Shown: piece by piece, positions 1 through 10,166 of the stretch
How the letters are laid out: each line of letters starts with the position of its first letter
Numbering within the stretch: position 1 is the stretch's first letter
Source of the DNA: Megamerina dolium
Lineage: Eukaryota; Arthropoda; Insecta; Diptera; Megamerinidae
DNA: 64,000 bases
Reading direction: 5' to 3'
Assembly: GCA_963854835.1 (NCBI GenBank)
Contig: OY978530.1
Location: 25,872,637 to 25,936,636, forward strand
Notes under the pieces: model-generated
What the model was told of the DNA's origin: nothing
Databases searched by the model: none
Seen by the model: the letters and a program-made list of their open reading frames with translations, nothing else
Program-made: the position numbers and the translations under genes

Positions 1-697
1 AGTAACATAAATAATGTGTTAATGTTTTATGTGATCTAGATCTTTTTAATAGTGATGATTTATCCCCTAAATACAGACTAAAAAACCATGTAAGTTTGCA
101 CTCGCAAATACTTAAAATATGCAATAATATTTTGGCAGTTCTTAATATGTGTGATGAGATTTAACTTAATTAATGCTTATCCAAAAAGTATGCTATACAA
201 ATAACAACTTTCGTATATTCTGAATATAACAAAATAGGTTCACTATTCTTAAGTTGTGCCAGTTGTACCACGCATAGCCAGGGGATCAGGGGGATATATG
301 CTCCCTGGCCAGCGAACTAATTTAAAAAATATAATATAATACGGAAATGTTAAAAATTGTATTAATTTTTATTTCACACAAGACGTTTTTACACTTCAAA
401 TGACTGTGGTTAGAGAACCTCCCCAATAATAGTATTTTTATAAAAGTCTAATTTCACATTTTAAAATCGAAAAATTTATTAATTATGTAATTTTAACTTT
501 GTATGCGTCAGTTATTTTTAGATTTTTAAACAATAATTTAAAAATTTAAAAGAATACTACTATTAAGACGGGCAATATCTCGTAAAATAAGAAGTCCACT
601 GTCACATTTCAAAAATAGCAGTTGGTAGCTGTCATCCCATGCACAAAAGAAAAAAAAATTGACGGAACACTTTTGCCGTCGTTAACTTATAAGTAAA
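1..697. other. AT-rich flank without a recognisable gene
   Basis: This stretch has stop codons in every frame, is strongly AT-rich and shows no protein motif that I recognise. It is the left flank of the foldback element that follows. I see no repeat unit here that recurs elsewhere in the window. Confidence 0.6.
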
Positions 698-705
698 AAT
701 GTCGC
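698..705 (+). repeat. Left candidate target-site duplication (8 bp)
   Basis: The octamer AATGTCGC abuts the left end of the foldback element and is repeated exactly at 2242-2249 next to the right end. Confidence 0.6.
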
Positions 706-2241
706 GGAACAAGTGCAGAATACGGACTCAGAAGGAAAAAAAAATAAAAAATTGCCTCGGATAGAGCTTCGTTTTGTGAATATAAAAAGTAAAAAATTTG
801 TCTCTGCATACAAGGCGTGGCTCAAGGTCAAAGTTCCAAATTGAGGTCGAGATTATTCGATACAGACGTAATTTTTTTCTATAATATGGGTATCATAAGA
901 AAGGTTTTTTAAATACCTTTCTACTGATATATATAATTTAATACCTATTTTTTACATTTTAAAAGTTATTATCAAAACTATAAATTTGAAATTTTTTTTT
1001 TTCAAAAACCAATTTTTTTTCGAAAATAAGCCTTATTTACCTATCGAAAATTTAGCACCATACTAAAGCTTATACAATTACCTTTACAAATGTGTATAAA
1101 ACATATGTTTCCAGAATTTGTATGCATTTCAAAAATTGTTTTCAAGCTGATACTTCATCAAGTGTTTCCAATATGGACGGCTTTCGATACAATTACCTGC
1201 ATGTCTTCAAATTCAGTATCGCAACCAACAGTATTTTAGGACAAAAGCTCTTTTGATAGCCGGCCTTCGGCCTGGCGCAAAAAAAATAACCCTTATAGGC
1301 CCGACGCCGGCTTCGCGACTAACAGTATTTTAGGACAAAAGCTTTTTTGATAGCCGGCCTTTGGCCGGGCGCTAAAAAAATAACCCTTATAGGTCCGACG
1401 CCGGCTTCGCGACCAACATAATTTTAAGACAAAAGCTTTTTTGATAGCCGGCCTTTGGCCGGGCGCAAAAAAAATAACCCTTATAGGCCCGACGACGGCT
1501 TCGAGATCAGCAGTATTTTAGGATGAAAGCTATATTAATAGCCGGCCTTCGGCAGGGCGCAAAAAAAATAACCCTTTTAGGCCTAACGCCAGCTTCGCGA
1601 CAAACGTTTTAGCATTGAAATCTCTTTGTAATTTTTAGTATTGAAATTTTATTCATTTGTTTCAATATTGTATTCACCATCAGGATAATCTACAACATAG
1701 GGCTCTAACAATGTGGTCTTTATTAGATTAATAAAAGAATTAGTTAATTATACTATTTCATCCTATTTTTCCTTAATTCTTTTGTCTATGTCTACCGCTA
1801 TGATTATAACTGCCTCACTATTCCTCAGTGCAGTGTTTTATATACCATTGGAAAGGTAATCCTATGATCTTTGAAATAATATATAATTTTTGATAGGTTA
1901 ATGGGGGACTTTTTCGAAATAAAAATCGGTTTTTACAAAATTTTTATAAAAAATTTATAATTTTCTTCATAACATTTAAAAAGTTAAAAATTCATATAAA
2001 ATATTATATACCTATAAAAAGGTATTAAAATTACCTATGTTTTAATACCCATATTGTGGAAAAAACTTGCTTGTCTCTCGAGTAATCTCGACCTCAATTT
2101 TGAACTTTGACCTTGAACCACGCCTTGTGTGGGCATTTGCAGAGACAAATTTTTTATTTTTTATATTCACAAAACGAAGCTCTATCCGAGGCAATTTTTT
2201 ATTTTTTTTTTCCTTCTGAGTCCGTATTCTGCACTTATGCC
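706..2241. mobile_element. Foldback-type transposable element with long imperfect inverted arms
   Basis: The left arm starting near 706 reappears as its reverse complement ending at 2241. The outer ends share the core AAGTGCAGAATACGGACTCA, and similarity continues inward, with decreasing quality, to about 1100 on the left and 1840 on the right. Each arm is therefore about 400 bp. The middle holds a four-copy tandem repeat. The octamer AATGTCGC lies immediately outside both ends (698-705 and 2242-2249), as expected for an 8-bp target-site duplication. No transposase is encoded, so any movement would need enzymes in trans. An 8-bp duplication fits hAT- or P-type transposases, but the termini match no family I know. 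Arm symmetry is clearly visible; the exact ends are inferred. Confidence 0.75.
1229..1604 (+). repeat. Four tandem copies of a 94-bp unit
   Basis: Units start at 1229, 1323, 1417 and 1511, an exact 94-bp period. Each unit contains a GC-rich palindromic core (GCCGGCCTTCGGCC or a variant), an A-rich stretch, the motif ATAACCCTTATAGG and a second GC-rich block ending CGGCTTCGCGA. The GC-rich cores stand out sharply from the AT-rich surroundings. The array forms the centre of the foldback element. Copies differ at scattered positions, so the expansion is not brand new. Confidence 0.85.
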
Positions 2242-2249
2242 AATGTCGC
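2242..2249 (+). repeat. Right candidate target-site duplication (8 bp)
   Basis: Second copy of AATGTCGC, directly outside the right inverted arm of the foldback element. Confidence 0.6.
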
Positions 2250-2599
2250 TCATTAACAATATAAGAAACAATATTACAAAGGCAGATTCTGAAAATCTGC
2301 AAAAAATATAAATTCGGTGTATCAACGACGCTGTAGCACGTATATATACTTCCTCGAAATTTCTGTGTGCTGCAGTAAACGCAGTAATGTGCTATGTACA
2401 CTTAGCAGAAAAAGTGTACATAGAAGAAGTAAACAATTCTTCGCTGCACTAAACACCAATAAGGAAACAATTTTTCTCAAAAGAAATTATTTTTTATTTA
2501 AAAGTTAAGAGTATTATGTTTATTTTAAGCCCAAATACATTAAATTATAATGTACAGAAAAATTATAAGAAATAAAAGAATTCAAAAGCACCTGTTAAT
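2250..2599. other. No gene recognised
   Basis: AT-rich sequence between the foldback element and the Tc1 remnant. Short open frames exist but have no recognisable motif. Confidence 0.5.
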
Positions 2600-3205
2600 T
2601 GGTCAGAAAAAGTCTACGTACAGAAGCGAAAACGGGACTTCCCCGCTCATTTGCTCGATCGCTCGTGCCATCAAAAGTTTTTTTCACAAGTTCTATATTT
2701 AATACGTATCGTGGTTCGATTTTGTGCTCTGAATAATCTATTTCAAAAAGTTTAATAAAGATGAATTCAAAATTAAAGGAAATTGGAGGTGACGAACGGA
2801 ACATTATAATAAAATTATGGAAAGAAGGCCAAACTTTCCGTGAAATTGTTAAAACCCTTGGGAGAGCGCACCCCACAATTTAAACGGTGAATAATAATTT
2901 AAATAAACTGGAACTTTCGTGTCGCAACAGCGTTCAGGATGACCTTCTATTCTGACCCAACGAGAAAAAAGATGTGTTTTGCTGCTTGTTCAAGATAATC
3001 CTCGACTGACCGCAATGAAAATTGCTCAAAATGTTAAGGAACAGTTTAACAAAACCATGCATAACGACACCGTGCGCAAAATTTTAAAAGAAGCTAACTA
3101 CCGTGGCCGCGTAGCGCGCAGGAAGCCGTTTATTTCGCTCATAAACCGACAAAAACGAATTTATTTTGCCAAACAATATATAAAAAGTTCTGGAAGAAGG
3201 TGCCG
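2600..3205 (+). pseudogene. Truncated Tc1-like transposon with N-terminal transposase remnant
   Basis: A readable transposase start lies at 2761 and encodes a helix-turn-helix region (KLWKEGQTFREIVKTLG) that meets a stop at about 2880. A second frame from 2979 continues with the Tc1 linker and the start of the catalytic region (GRVARRKPFISLINRQKR). The copy stops at about 3205, where an RTE-like LINE on the opposite strand begins. The sequence AAAAGTCTACGTAC at 2608-2621 matches the terminal direct-repeat motif of the Tc1-like element at 26242-27852, so the left inverted repeat of a related family is probably present. The DDE catalytic residues are lost and the copy is not functional. Confidence 0.8.
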
Positions 3206-4700
3206 AAAAGGCCGAAAATAACATGCTTCGCCAGCCATCTCTGTTCTTCGCTAGCTGGCGCCAGTTAGAAATTCCAAGCGCCATCAGGTACTCCAGTACT
3301 TGGTCTTTCCACCGGAGGTTAGGTCTTCCTCTTCTGCGTCGTCCTCCAGCGGGTTCCGAATATAACACCTTCTTAGCTCGAGCGTGTTTTTCCATTCGCT
3401 CGACATAACCTAGCCAGCGCAGCTGCTGGATTTTGATGCTCTTTACTAAGTCAGTATCGGCATACAGCTCATACAGCTCATGACTGTACTTATTCGGTAC
3501 TCGCCACCAACGCAAATAGATCCAAAGATCTTGCGTAGGACTTTTCTCTTGAAAACTCCAAGCATTCGCTCATACGAGGTGGAAATTGTCCAGGATTCAG
3601 CGCCATATGTTAGGACAGGCATGATGAGAGACTTGTAGAGTGTAGTTTTCGTTCTTCGACTTCTCAATTGATTACTCAGTCCAAAGTAACACCTGTTAGC
3701 AAGAGTGATCAATCGCAGTATCTTCACGCTGACGTCGTTACTGCTGTTAATGCTGGTTCCAAGATAGACAAAGTCCCTTACTATTTCAAAAGCGTAGTTG
3801 TCAACAGTGACGTGCTGTTCAAGACGCCAGGACTCTTTGTTTGTTGACACTAGATACTTCGTTTTGCCCTTGTTCACCGTAAGACCCATCCGACGCGACT
3901 CTTTTGCCAACTGAGAATGCTGCACTGACTGCTTGCGTGTTCATGCCGATTATGTCAATATCATCGGCATACGCTAACAGCATGACACTTTTGTTGAAGA
4001 TAGTGCCATTATGTCGTAGATCAGCAGCTCGTATTGTTTTCTCCATAATAAGATTGGAGAAGTCGCACGATAGCGAATCACCTTGTCTGAAACCCCGTTC
4101 GGTATTAAACGGTGCGGAGAGGTCCTTCCCAATTTTCACTGCACAACGGTAGTTATGCAGTGTCATTCCACAAAGTCGAATGAACTTTGCAGGAATACCG
4201 AACTCAGACATTGTTGCGTAGAGGTAATCCCTTACCGGACTGTCGAAAGCGGCTTTATAATCAACAAATAGGTTGTGTGTGTCAATCAGTTTTTCTTGAG
4301 TCTTCTCGAGGATTTGGCGAAGTGTGAAAATCTCGTCGATGGTCGATCAGTTCTGAAGCCACACTGATAAGGTCCAATCAGGTTGATGAGCATAGGCTTC
4401 AACCTTTCACACAGTACGCTCGACAGAACCTTGTATGCGATGCTCAGGAGACTTATTCCACGGTAATTGGCGCAAACTGTGGAATCACCTTTCTTATGTA
4501 TGGGACAGAGAACACTGAGCCTCCAATCATCAGGCATGCTTTCATCCGACCATCAGCTCATCGCCTCCGGTCTTAAATAACTCGGCAGGCAGGCCATCAG
4601 CACCTGCAGCTTTGTTGTTCTTCAGCCTTAAAATGGCCGTTTCAACCTAGTCATAGTCGGGTGGTGGAACATCAACACCATCATCTGTACTTGGGGTGTT
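3206..4700 (-). pseudogene. RTE-like non-LTR retrotransposon, 3' fragment
   Basis: Read on the minus strand, the fragment runs from the fingers of reverse transcriptase (KNNKAAGADGLPAELFK near 4620; CPIHKKGDSTVCANYRGISL near 4470) through the YADD active site (LLAYADDIDIIGMN near 3970) to the conserved C-terminal block (MPVLTYGAESWTISTS, then GGRRRRGRPNLRWKDQV near 3330). Several frameshifts separate these blocks. The N-terminal endonuclease and the 3' tail are missing. Related copies lie at 8757-9830, 56420-59300, 59720-59905 and 63084-63536. The clade label (RTE/BovB-like) is from motif recognition and is less certain than the LINE identification. Confidence 0.85.
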
Positions 4701-4799
4701 TTTTAATACTTTTCTTTTTACATCTGCTTACGTAATTCTTATATGAATTTTGAGTGCAGTAACTATTATAGTAACAATAAATCATTATTTATATGTAAA

Positions 4800-5273
<474 letters not shown>

Positions 5274-5837
5274 TCAGTATAGTTGTACACAATTTTTTTT
5301 TTCAATTTCGTTTCTTTTTAAGTAAGTCTTCCAGGTATGTTGCTCTGGTACTAATAGCAAATCGATTGCAGTAAATATTTCACTGCATATCTTTAAATTT
5401 TTTTTAAAATAATTCTGGAACTGTAATTAGAATTTGTTGCAGCAATCACTTCAGTATCATTCACTGCCGCTGGAATATCAGCTGTTTATAGAAAATAAAG
5501 GACACTGCCCTCGGGTACACCAGCTTCCATAATTTTATTGTTAGAGATGCTGTCTTGACATGACATTTGACATAGAAATAACGGTTTCGATGCATTTTTT
5601 ATGAAATAGAATATACCCCGCAAGAAGCATACCGGTCAATTGATTAGTAAATTTACGTGAAGCCATGACCAAAACTTTCCGTATATTTCCCATTCTTAAG
5701 GGCATTGTGAGATTTTTTTACCGTTTCGTTTCGATTTTAAATTTGGAATCTCTTCGTCATTCTATAATAATTTGCTGAACCCGAAGTACGTCCTTTCAAC
5801 TTTTTTCAAAAACCAGCAGATCATGTGATAAATGCGT
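5274..5837. other. No gene recognised
   Basis: AT-rich sequence with no open frame of note and no repeat shared with the rest of the window. Confidence 0.5.
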
Positions 5838-6003
5838 AAGCAATGCTTCTTGCAATGCTAACACATCGCTCTCATCGCTAAAAATGTATTTTCAAAATGT
5901 GTCTGGAATGAGAACAAAGCAAGCAATGCTTCTTGCAATGCTAACACATCGCTCTCATCGCTAAAAATGTATTTTCAAAATGTGTCTGGAATGAGAACAA
6001 AGT
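5838..6003 (+). repeat. Perfect tandem duplication of an 83-bp unit
   Basis: The sequence beginning AAGCAATGCTTCTTGC at 5838 is repeated from 5921. The two 83-bp units match at every position except the last. The unit does not occur elsewhere in the window. The near-perfect match points to a recent slippage or unequal-exchange event. Confidence 0.9.
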
Positions 6004-6236
6004 TGAGTGATTCTTTTCTTTTCATTTTGCATTCTGATTTTGCGCTAGTTAAAAAGTGGCTGAACCCTGATTTCCATGACGATTTGTGATTCTAATTTGT
6101 AGAGTGTTTATCACAAAGATAGGGATTCCGCTAAAACTGTGTGTATGCGTGATGGTGGACTTCTTTTTGCTGTTAAGCGTTCATTGCGGTCTGAAATCAT
6201 CGTTTTAAATCATAATGATACTTTATTGGATCAAGC

Positions 6237-6296
6237 TGTATGAAAGCTGATAAGGCATAAAGCTGCACGCTTTATGCCTTATCACTCTTTCATACA
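6237..6296. repeat. Near-perfect inverted repeat (hairpin) with 27-28 bp arms
   Basis: The left arm 6237-6263 pairs with 6269-6296 around a 5-nt loop. Only a one-base bulge plus one mismatch near the base of the arms break the pairing. No transposon is recognised around it. Confidence 0.85.
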
Positions 6297-6688
6297 TTCC
6301 CCCGTTAGATTCAGATTAGTTATATTGCGCTCATGTGGATAATATATTGCATCTTTTTGAGGAAACTGTTGGTGATAGTCATTTATGTGTAAAAAAAATA
6401 AATATGTGGCACTTAAAGCCCCGAAGGGCTCATTGGCCGAGCTTCTCTTCAATTACTGTTGTGCGTGTTAAATTTTGGACAGTATTAGAAGGGACCTACT
6501 TATTTTAGCCGGTTCCGAACGGCAGAACCCTTGCGACATCACTTTTTCTGAGCTTTGTCACAAAGTTCTTTTAGAAGCTTTTTCGTGGCAAGTTGTTACT
6601 CTCGGAAGAATTGTCTATTGCCTGCAGACAGGTGGGTACCGTTCGAAAGAAAGATCTTTTCGATATTAAATTTGTTATGCATCAGCAG

Positions 6689-6699
6689 GGGATTGAACC
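6689..6699 (-). promoter_or_regulatory. Pol III B box of SINE copy a
   Basis: GGTTCAATCCC on the minus strand fits the tRNA B-box (T-loop) consensus. Confidence 0.75.
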
Positions 6700-6730
6700 A
6701 TGACCTACAGATTAGAAGGCCAACACACTC

Positions 6731-6742
6731 TCCACTGAGCTA
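6731..6742 (-). promoter_or_regulatory. Pol III A box of SINE copy a
   Basis: TAGCTCAGTGGA on the minus strand fits the tRNA A-box consensus and lies 32 bp upstream of a B box, a spacing typical of tRNA genes. Confidence 0.7.
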
Positions 6743-6939
6743 CGGCACCCACACTTGGTCTTCTATATGTAAAGATATAATTCTTACACCAATAATGTAA
6801 ATAAGTCATATGAAATGTAGTTTAGTTTAGTAGTTTATTTAGTAGGTTATTTAGTATTGAAAACAGATTTATTCTAATGTAAATAAGCTAGATACAACCC
6901 TAGATAATATTGTAATAATTTAAAGTTAACGGAATGTAT

Positions 6940-7256
6940 TTGTCCTGTCTCTGAATCGAATTTGCATGTTATACCGTTATTCTTAGAAATCAAATTTTAT
7001 ACTTTTCTAAGTGTTCCTTCTGAAAATTTAATTAGACAGTTTAATTATAACGTGTATGATTTGGACCATATAAATATTATTCTTGAGAGTTTAGATTTAG
7101 AATGCTACTTCATGGGGCTTAATGGCCCAGAATCGTATGAAGCGTTTTTGAGAAAAATCTTGAATCTTTGTAATGAAAATATTATTCTAGTACTTAAAAA
7201 AGTACATAAATTGCCTTGGTACACTAACAATCTGAAGAAGTTGAAATAAATGTGTT
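6940..7256 (+). pseudogene. LINE ORF2 fragment (linker between endonuclease and RT)
   Basis: The 95-codon frame from 6962 includes FNYNVYDLDHINIILESLD and KLPWYTNNLKKLK, followed by a stop. The last block is the basic PW.T..LK.LK motif found between the endonuclease and reverse transcriptase domains of CR1/Jockey-group LINEs. No catalytic motif is present. The fragment is cut off by a mariner remnant starting near 7344. It may be the same kind of element as those at 20570-21345 and 60000-61680 (inference). Confidence 0.5.
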
Positions 7257-7343
7257 AGTATTCATGGGTCCACAAACGACATCGTAGCTAAAAGTAAACA
7301 CGCATACTATGAAAATGATTTATTTGCCCTAATTAATTTCAAT

Positions 7344-7830
7344 ATGGGACACCCAATCATTTGTCATCGATTAAACGCAATGGGAATGATCCGAAAGGTA
7401 GGAAATAGGGTGCCATATGAACTGAAGCCAAGAGTCCTCCAACGCCGTTTTTTCACGTGTGAAAAACTGCTCCAACGCGATGATAATTATTCATCGCGAG
7501 TAGATCATGCTGTATATTTGGTGAGACCAACTGCGAGTGGTGTATTATGAGTTGTTGAATCGACCGACGACAATTGATGCGTTTGAGCGGAGCATTGCGA
7601 GAAATATGCCGGTAGACACGATAAAATTATTTTGCAACATTAAAATGCTCGGCCACATTGTGCGGCACCCGTTAAAATGTACTTTAAAACGCTCAAACGG
7701 AAAGTCCTACCACACTTGCTCTATAGCGTCGACTTATTCCGACGCGGAATCCGTATGCTGCCAGTGAGATGAGAAAGTATATAGCGACGGACAGGACAGT
7801 ACTTTGAATATTGAATGTATAACCAATTTT
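7344..7830 (+). pseudogene. mariner transposase remnant with internal deletion
   Basis: The frame from 7344 reads through the linker of a mariner transposase (GMIRKVGNRVPYELKPRVLQ, then FFTCEKLLQRD). It then jumps to a C-terminal block in broken frames (GVYYELL-like near 7540, the NARPHCAAPVK motif near 7640, a VLPH..YS-like end near 7710). The region around the first catalytic aspartate is missing. The N-terminal DNA-binding domain is not seen and no TIR is recognisable. It is a dead fragment. Confidence 0.8.
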
Positions 7831-7909
7831 TCACAATAAAATTTTTATTTTCGCAAATAAACCGGATGAACTTATTTATGTAAGCATCTTAGAGAATAAA
7901 AATAATACT

Positions 7910-8755
7910 CAAACCCGAAAAAAGCGCTCACAAAGTCGAATCGTATCGCCCAATGAGTTTTTACCGATCTCTTCAAAAGACATGGAAATCCTTTTTTCTC
8001 AAAAGACTATTGCCAATCATTGAAAATCAAGAGCTAATCAACCAGCCATCAATTCGGATTTCGGAAAAAAACACAGTACAATTAAATAGGATCACAGGAT
8101 CGTTGAATATATATATGAATTGAATGAAAGTCCAGCTGGTGTGCCCCAAGGCAATGTCATGGGTCCAATTTTTTACCTACTCTACACATACGATTTACCT
8201 TTGCAGATGACACTGCTGTCTTAGTCGTTGGCACTCTTACGCAGTCAGCTTCCTCTAAACGCCAAAGAGGGCTCGACTAGCTTACTGACCAGATAAAATA
8301 TTGGAGAATCAAGGCCAATAAAACAAAGTCAGTCCAGGTTACATTCACTCTCAAACGAGATACTTGCCCACCCGTCAAACTCAACGATACACCTATACCC
8401 AATATGATGAAACAAAATATTGAAATACTGCAGTGTAAATGCGCCTTACGATGTCACAAAGAACCAAATCAAACGTGATATCAAAATTCCCACAGTTTTC
8501 GAAGAAATAAAGGAGCATGCTACATCCCACAATCTGAGCCTCCAAACCCATTCCAACCTACAAATATTAGATTTACATTCCAACTCTGCGACCTTCACTC
8601 GCGTGAAAAGAAAATCTACAAAAGGTCTCCTATGCTAATGGCCAACATATAAGTAGTGGTTACACAAAAAAGCAAATTCTAAGTATACTTCTTAAACTAA
8701 ATATATTTGCTGAATGTTAGTGCAACAGATTGCAATAAATAAGTGATTAAAAAAA
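7910..8755 (+). pseudogene. Jockey-like LINE, degraded 3' half of RT
   Basis: Scattered + strand blocks match Jockey-clade Pol: an SYRPMSFYRSLQKTW-like fingers segment near 7945, a PAGVPQGNVMGPIFYLLYT block near 8130, a FADDTAVLVVGT catalytic block near 8205, and a C-terminal block ending VNAPYDVTKNQIKRDIKIPT near 8450. Frames change several times, and a deletion fuses the VPQG block almost directly to the FADD block. An A-rich run near 8748 may be the 3' tail. It abuts an oppositely oriented RTE-like copy. Confidence 0.75.
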
Positions 8756-8756
8756 T

Positions 8757-9830
8757 GAGTGTGGCCATTACAACCGAAAATCAATTTAGACCGAATTTAG
8801 AGTGCTTTGCTAGCTATATCTGTCTTTCGCTAGCTGGAGCCAGTTAGAAACTCCAAACGGCGCCAATTTCTCCAGTATTTGGTCTTTCCATCGCTGCTTG
8901 GGTCTGCTTCTTCGGCGTAGTCCACCAGCAGATTCCGAATATAACACACTCTTAGCTAAAGCGTGCTCTTCCAATCGCATGTAATGAGTTAGCTAGCGTT
9001 TGCATTTTGATACGCTTTACGATGTTGGTGTCGGCTCATGGTTGTACCTTATTCTATACTCGCCACCAACACAAATACGTTAAAAGACCTTGCGTAGGAC
9101 TTTTCTCTAGAAACCTCCAACCAATCCATCATCTCAGGCGAAAGTTGTCCAAGCTCCAGCGCCAGGCATAATGAGGGACTTGTAGTGTGGTTTTCGTTTC
9201 TCTAGAGCGGGCTTCTCAGTTGATTACTTAGCCCAAAGAAATACCTGCTAGCATCTCCAGGCTGACTGGCATTAATGCTGGTTCCAAGATAGGCTCATGG
9301 TTCCTTCATTACTTCGAAAGCATAGTTGTGAACAGTAATATGCTGTCCAAGACCCCGGGACCCTTTGTTTGTTGACACTAGGTACTTTGTCTTGCCCTCG
9401 TTCACGGTAAAACCTATTCGACGCGACTCTCTTTCCAACTCTGAGAATGCTACACTGAGGCCTCGCGTGTTCATGCCGATTATGCCAATGTCATCGGCAT
9501 ACGCTAACAACATGACATTTTTGTTGAAGATAGTGACATTATCTCATATGTGAGCAGCTCGTACTATTTTCTCCACAATAAGATCGAAGCAGATGCACGA
9601 TATAAATCATCTTGTCTTAAACGCCGTTCAATATTAAACCACGGAGAGAGCTCAGACCTTGTTGTGTAGAGGCCTTCGTCTTGCCCTCGTTCACCGTAGG
9701 ACTCATGCCGATTATATCAATATCGTCGGCATACGTCAACAGCATGACTCTTTTGTGGAAGATAGTGATATTATGCCGTCGATCAGCAGCTTATATGATT
9801 TTCTCCATGGTGGTAACTAGAGGGTTAAAA
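8757..9830 (-). pseudogene. RTE-like LINE, rearranged 3' fragment
   Basis: The minus strand contains the YADD block (LLAYADDIGIIGMNTRGLSV, 9513-9295) and the usual C-terminal and 3'-UTR sequence down to about 8760, with many frame breaks. The YADD-coding stretch occurs twice in the same orientation, around 9470-9560 and again around 9700-9800, so the copy is internally rearranged. Positions 8798-9370 are identical to the reverse complement of 58697-59269. The protein could not be functional. Confidence 0.8.
8798..9370 (-). repeat. 573-bp arm of a long-range perfect inverted repeat
   Basis: I compared this stretch row by row with 58697-59269 in reverse complement and saw no mismatch or indel. 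Both copies are dead RTE-like sequence with the same frame-breaking differences from the other family members. Similarity drops immediately outside both ends. Confidence 0.85.
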
Positions 9831-9867
9831 AGTTCAGAGAAAATAATCCTCGGAAAATGTTAATATA

Positions 9868-10100
9868 GGTCTCCGAAGACAGGAACTACCCTAAATATAA
9901 TTTTACTTATGATTTTTCAAATTCTATGTTTTTACTTTCGACCGAAAAAGCCAAATTTTAAGCCGCTGTAAAAAAATTAAGACGTAGTAGAGCAGAAAGG
10001 GATTAGGGCTTTTGTTACTGACGTCAAATTCTATCGTTTGAGCCTAGTTTGGTTCATCCCCGAGGTAATGACTTTCAAATTGTGACATCACATGATGCAA
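9868..10100 (+). repeat. Direct repeat (about 235 bp), left copy
   Basis: The sequence from GAACTACCCTAAAT through CCCCGAG recurs with moderate divergence at 11590-11822. The mariner element at 10167-11432 lies between the two copies. I do not recognise the repeat's origin. Confidence 0.75.
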
Positions 10101-10166
10101 TAGAATCGTAAAAATAAAGTATTTAAAATGTAAATTCGTTTTTTACATATTATCTGTAACTCGATA

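Larger units (their letters stand above)
6397..6750 (-). mobile_element. tRNA-headed SINE, copy a (full length)
   Basis: On the minus strand the element begins with a tRNA-like head. It has an A box TAGCTCAGTGGA (6731-6742) and a B box GGTTCAATCCC (6689-6699), the internal RNA polymerase III promoter elements. A tRNA-unrelated body of about 270 bp follows and ends in an AT-rich tail near 6397. The same body recurs at 23515-23880, 28019-28290, 56884-57215 and 59405-59712, which establishes a dispersed family. It encodes no protein and would depend on a LINE for retrotransposition. The parent tRNA isotype is not certain. Confidence 0.85.

Noticed and set aside
1229..1604. CRISPR-like or bacterial repeat array suggested by regular GC-rich units
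   Set aside because: The 94-bp units are contiguous without variable spacers and sit inside a foldback element.
2042..2401. 119-codon minus-strand open frame
   Set aside because: It crosses the right boundary of the foldback element and its own inverted arm; composition is low-complexity and there is no motif.
6686..6750. A functional tRNA gene on the minus strand
   Set aside because: The A and B boxes are good, but the sequence continues into a body shared by five dispersed copies and lacks a matching 3' acceptor arm, so it is a SINE head.
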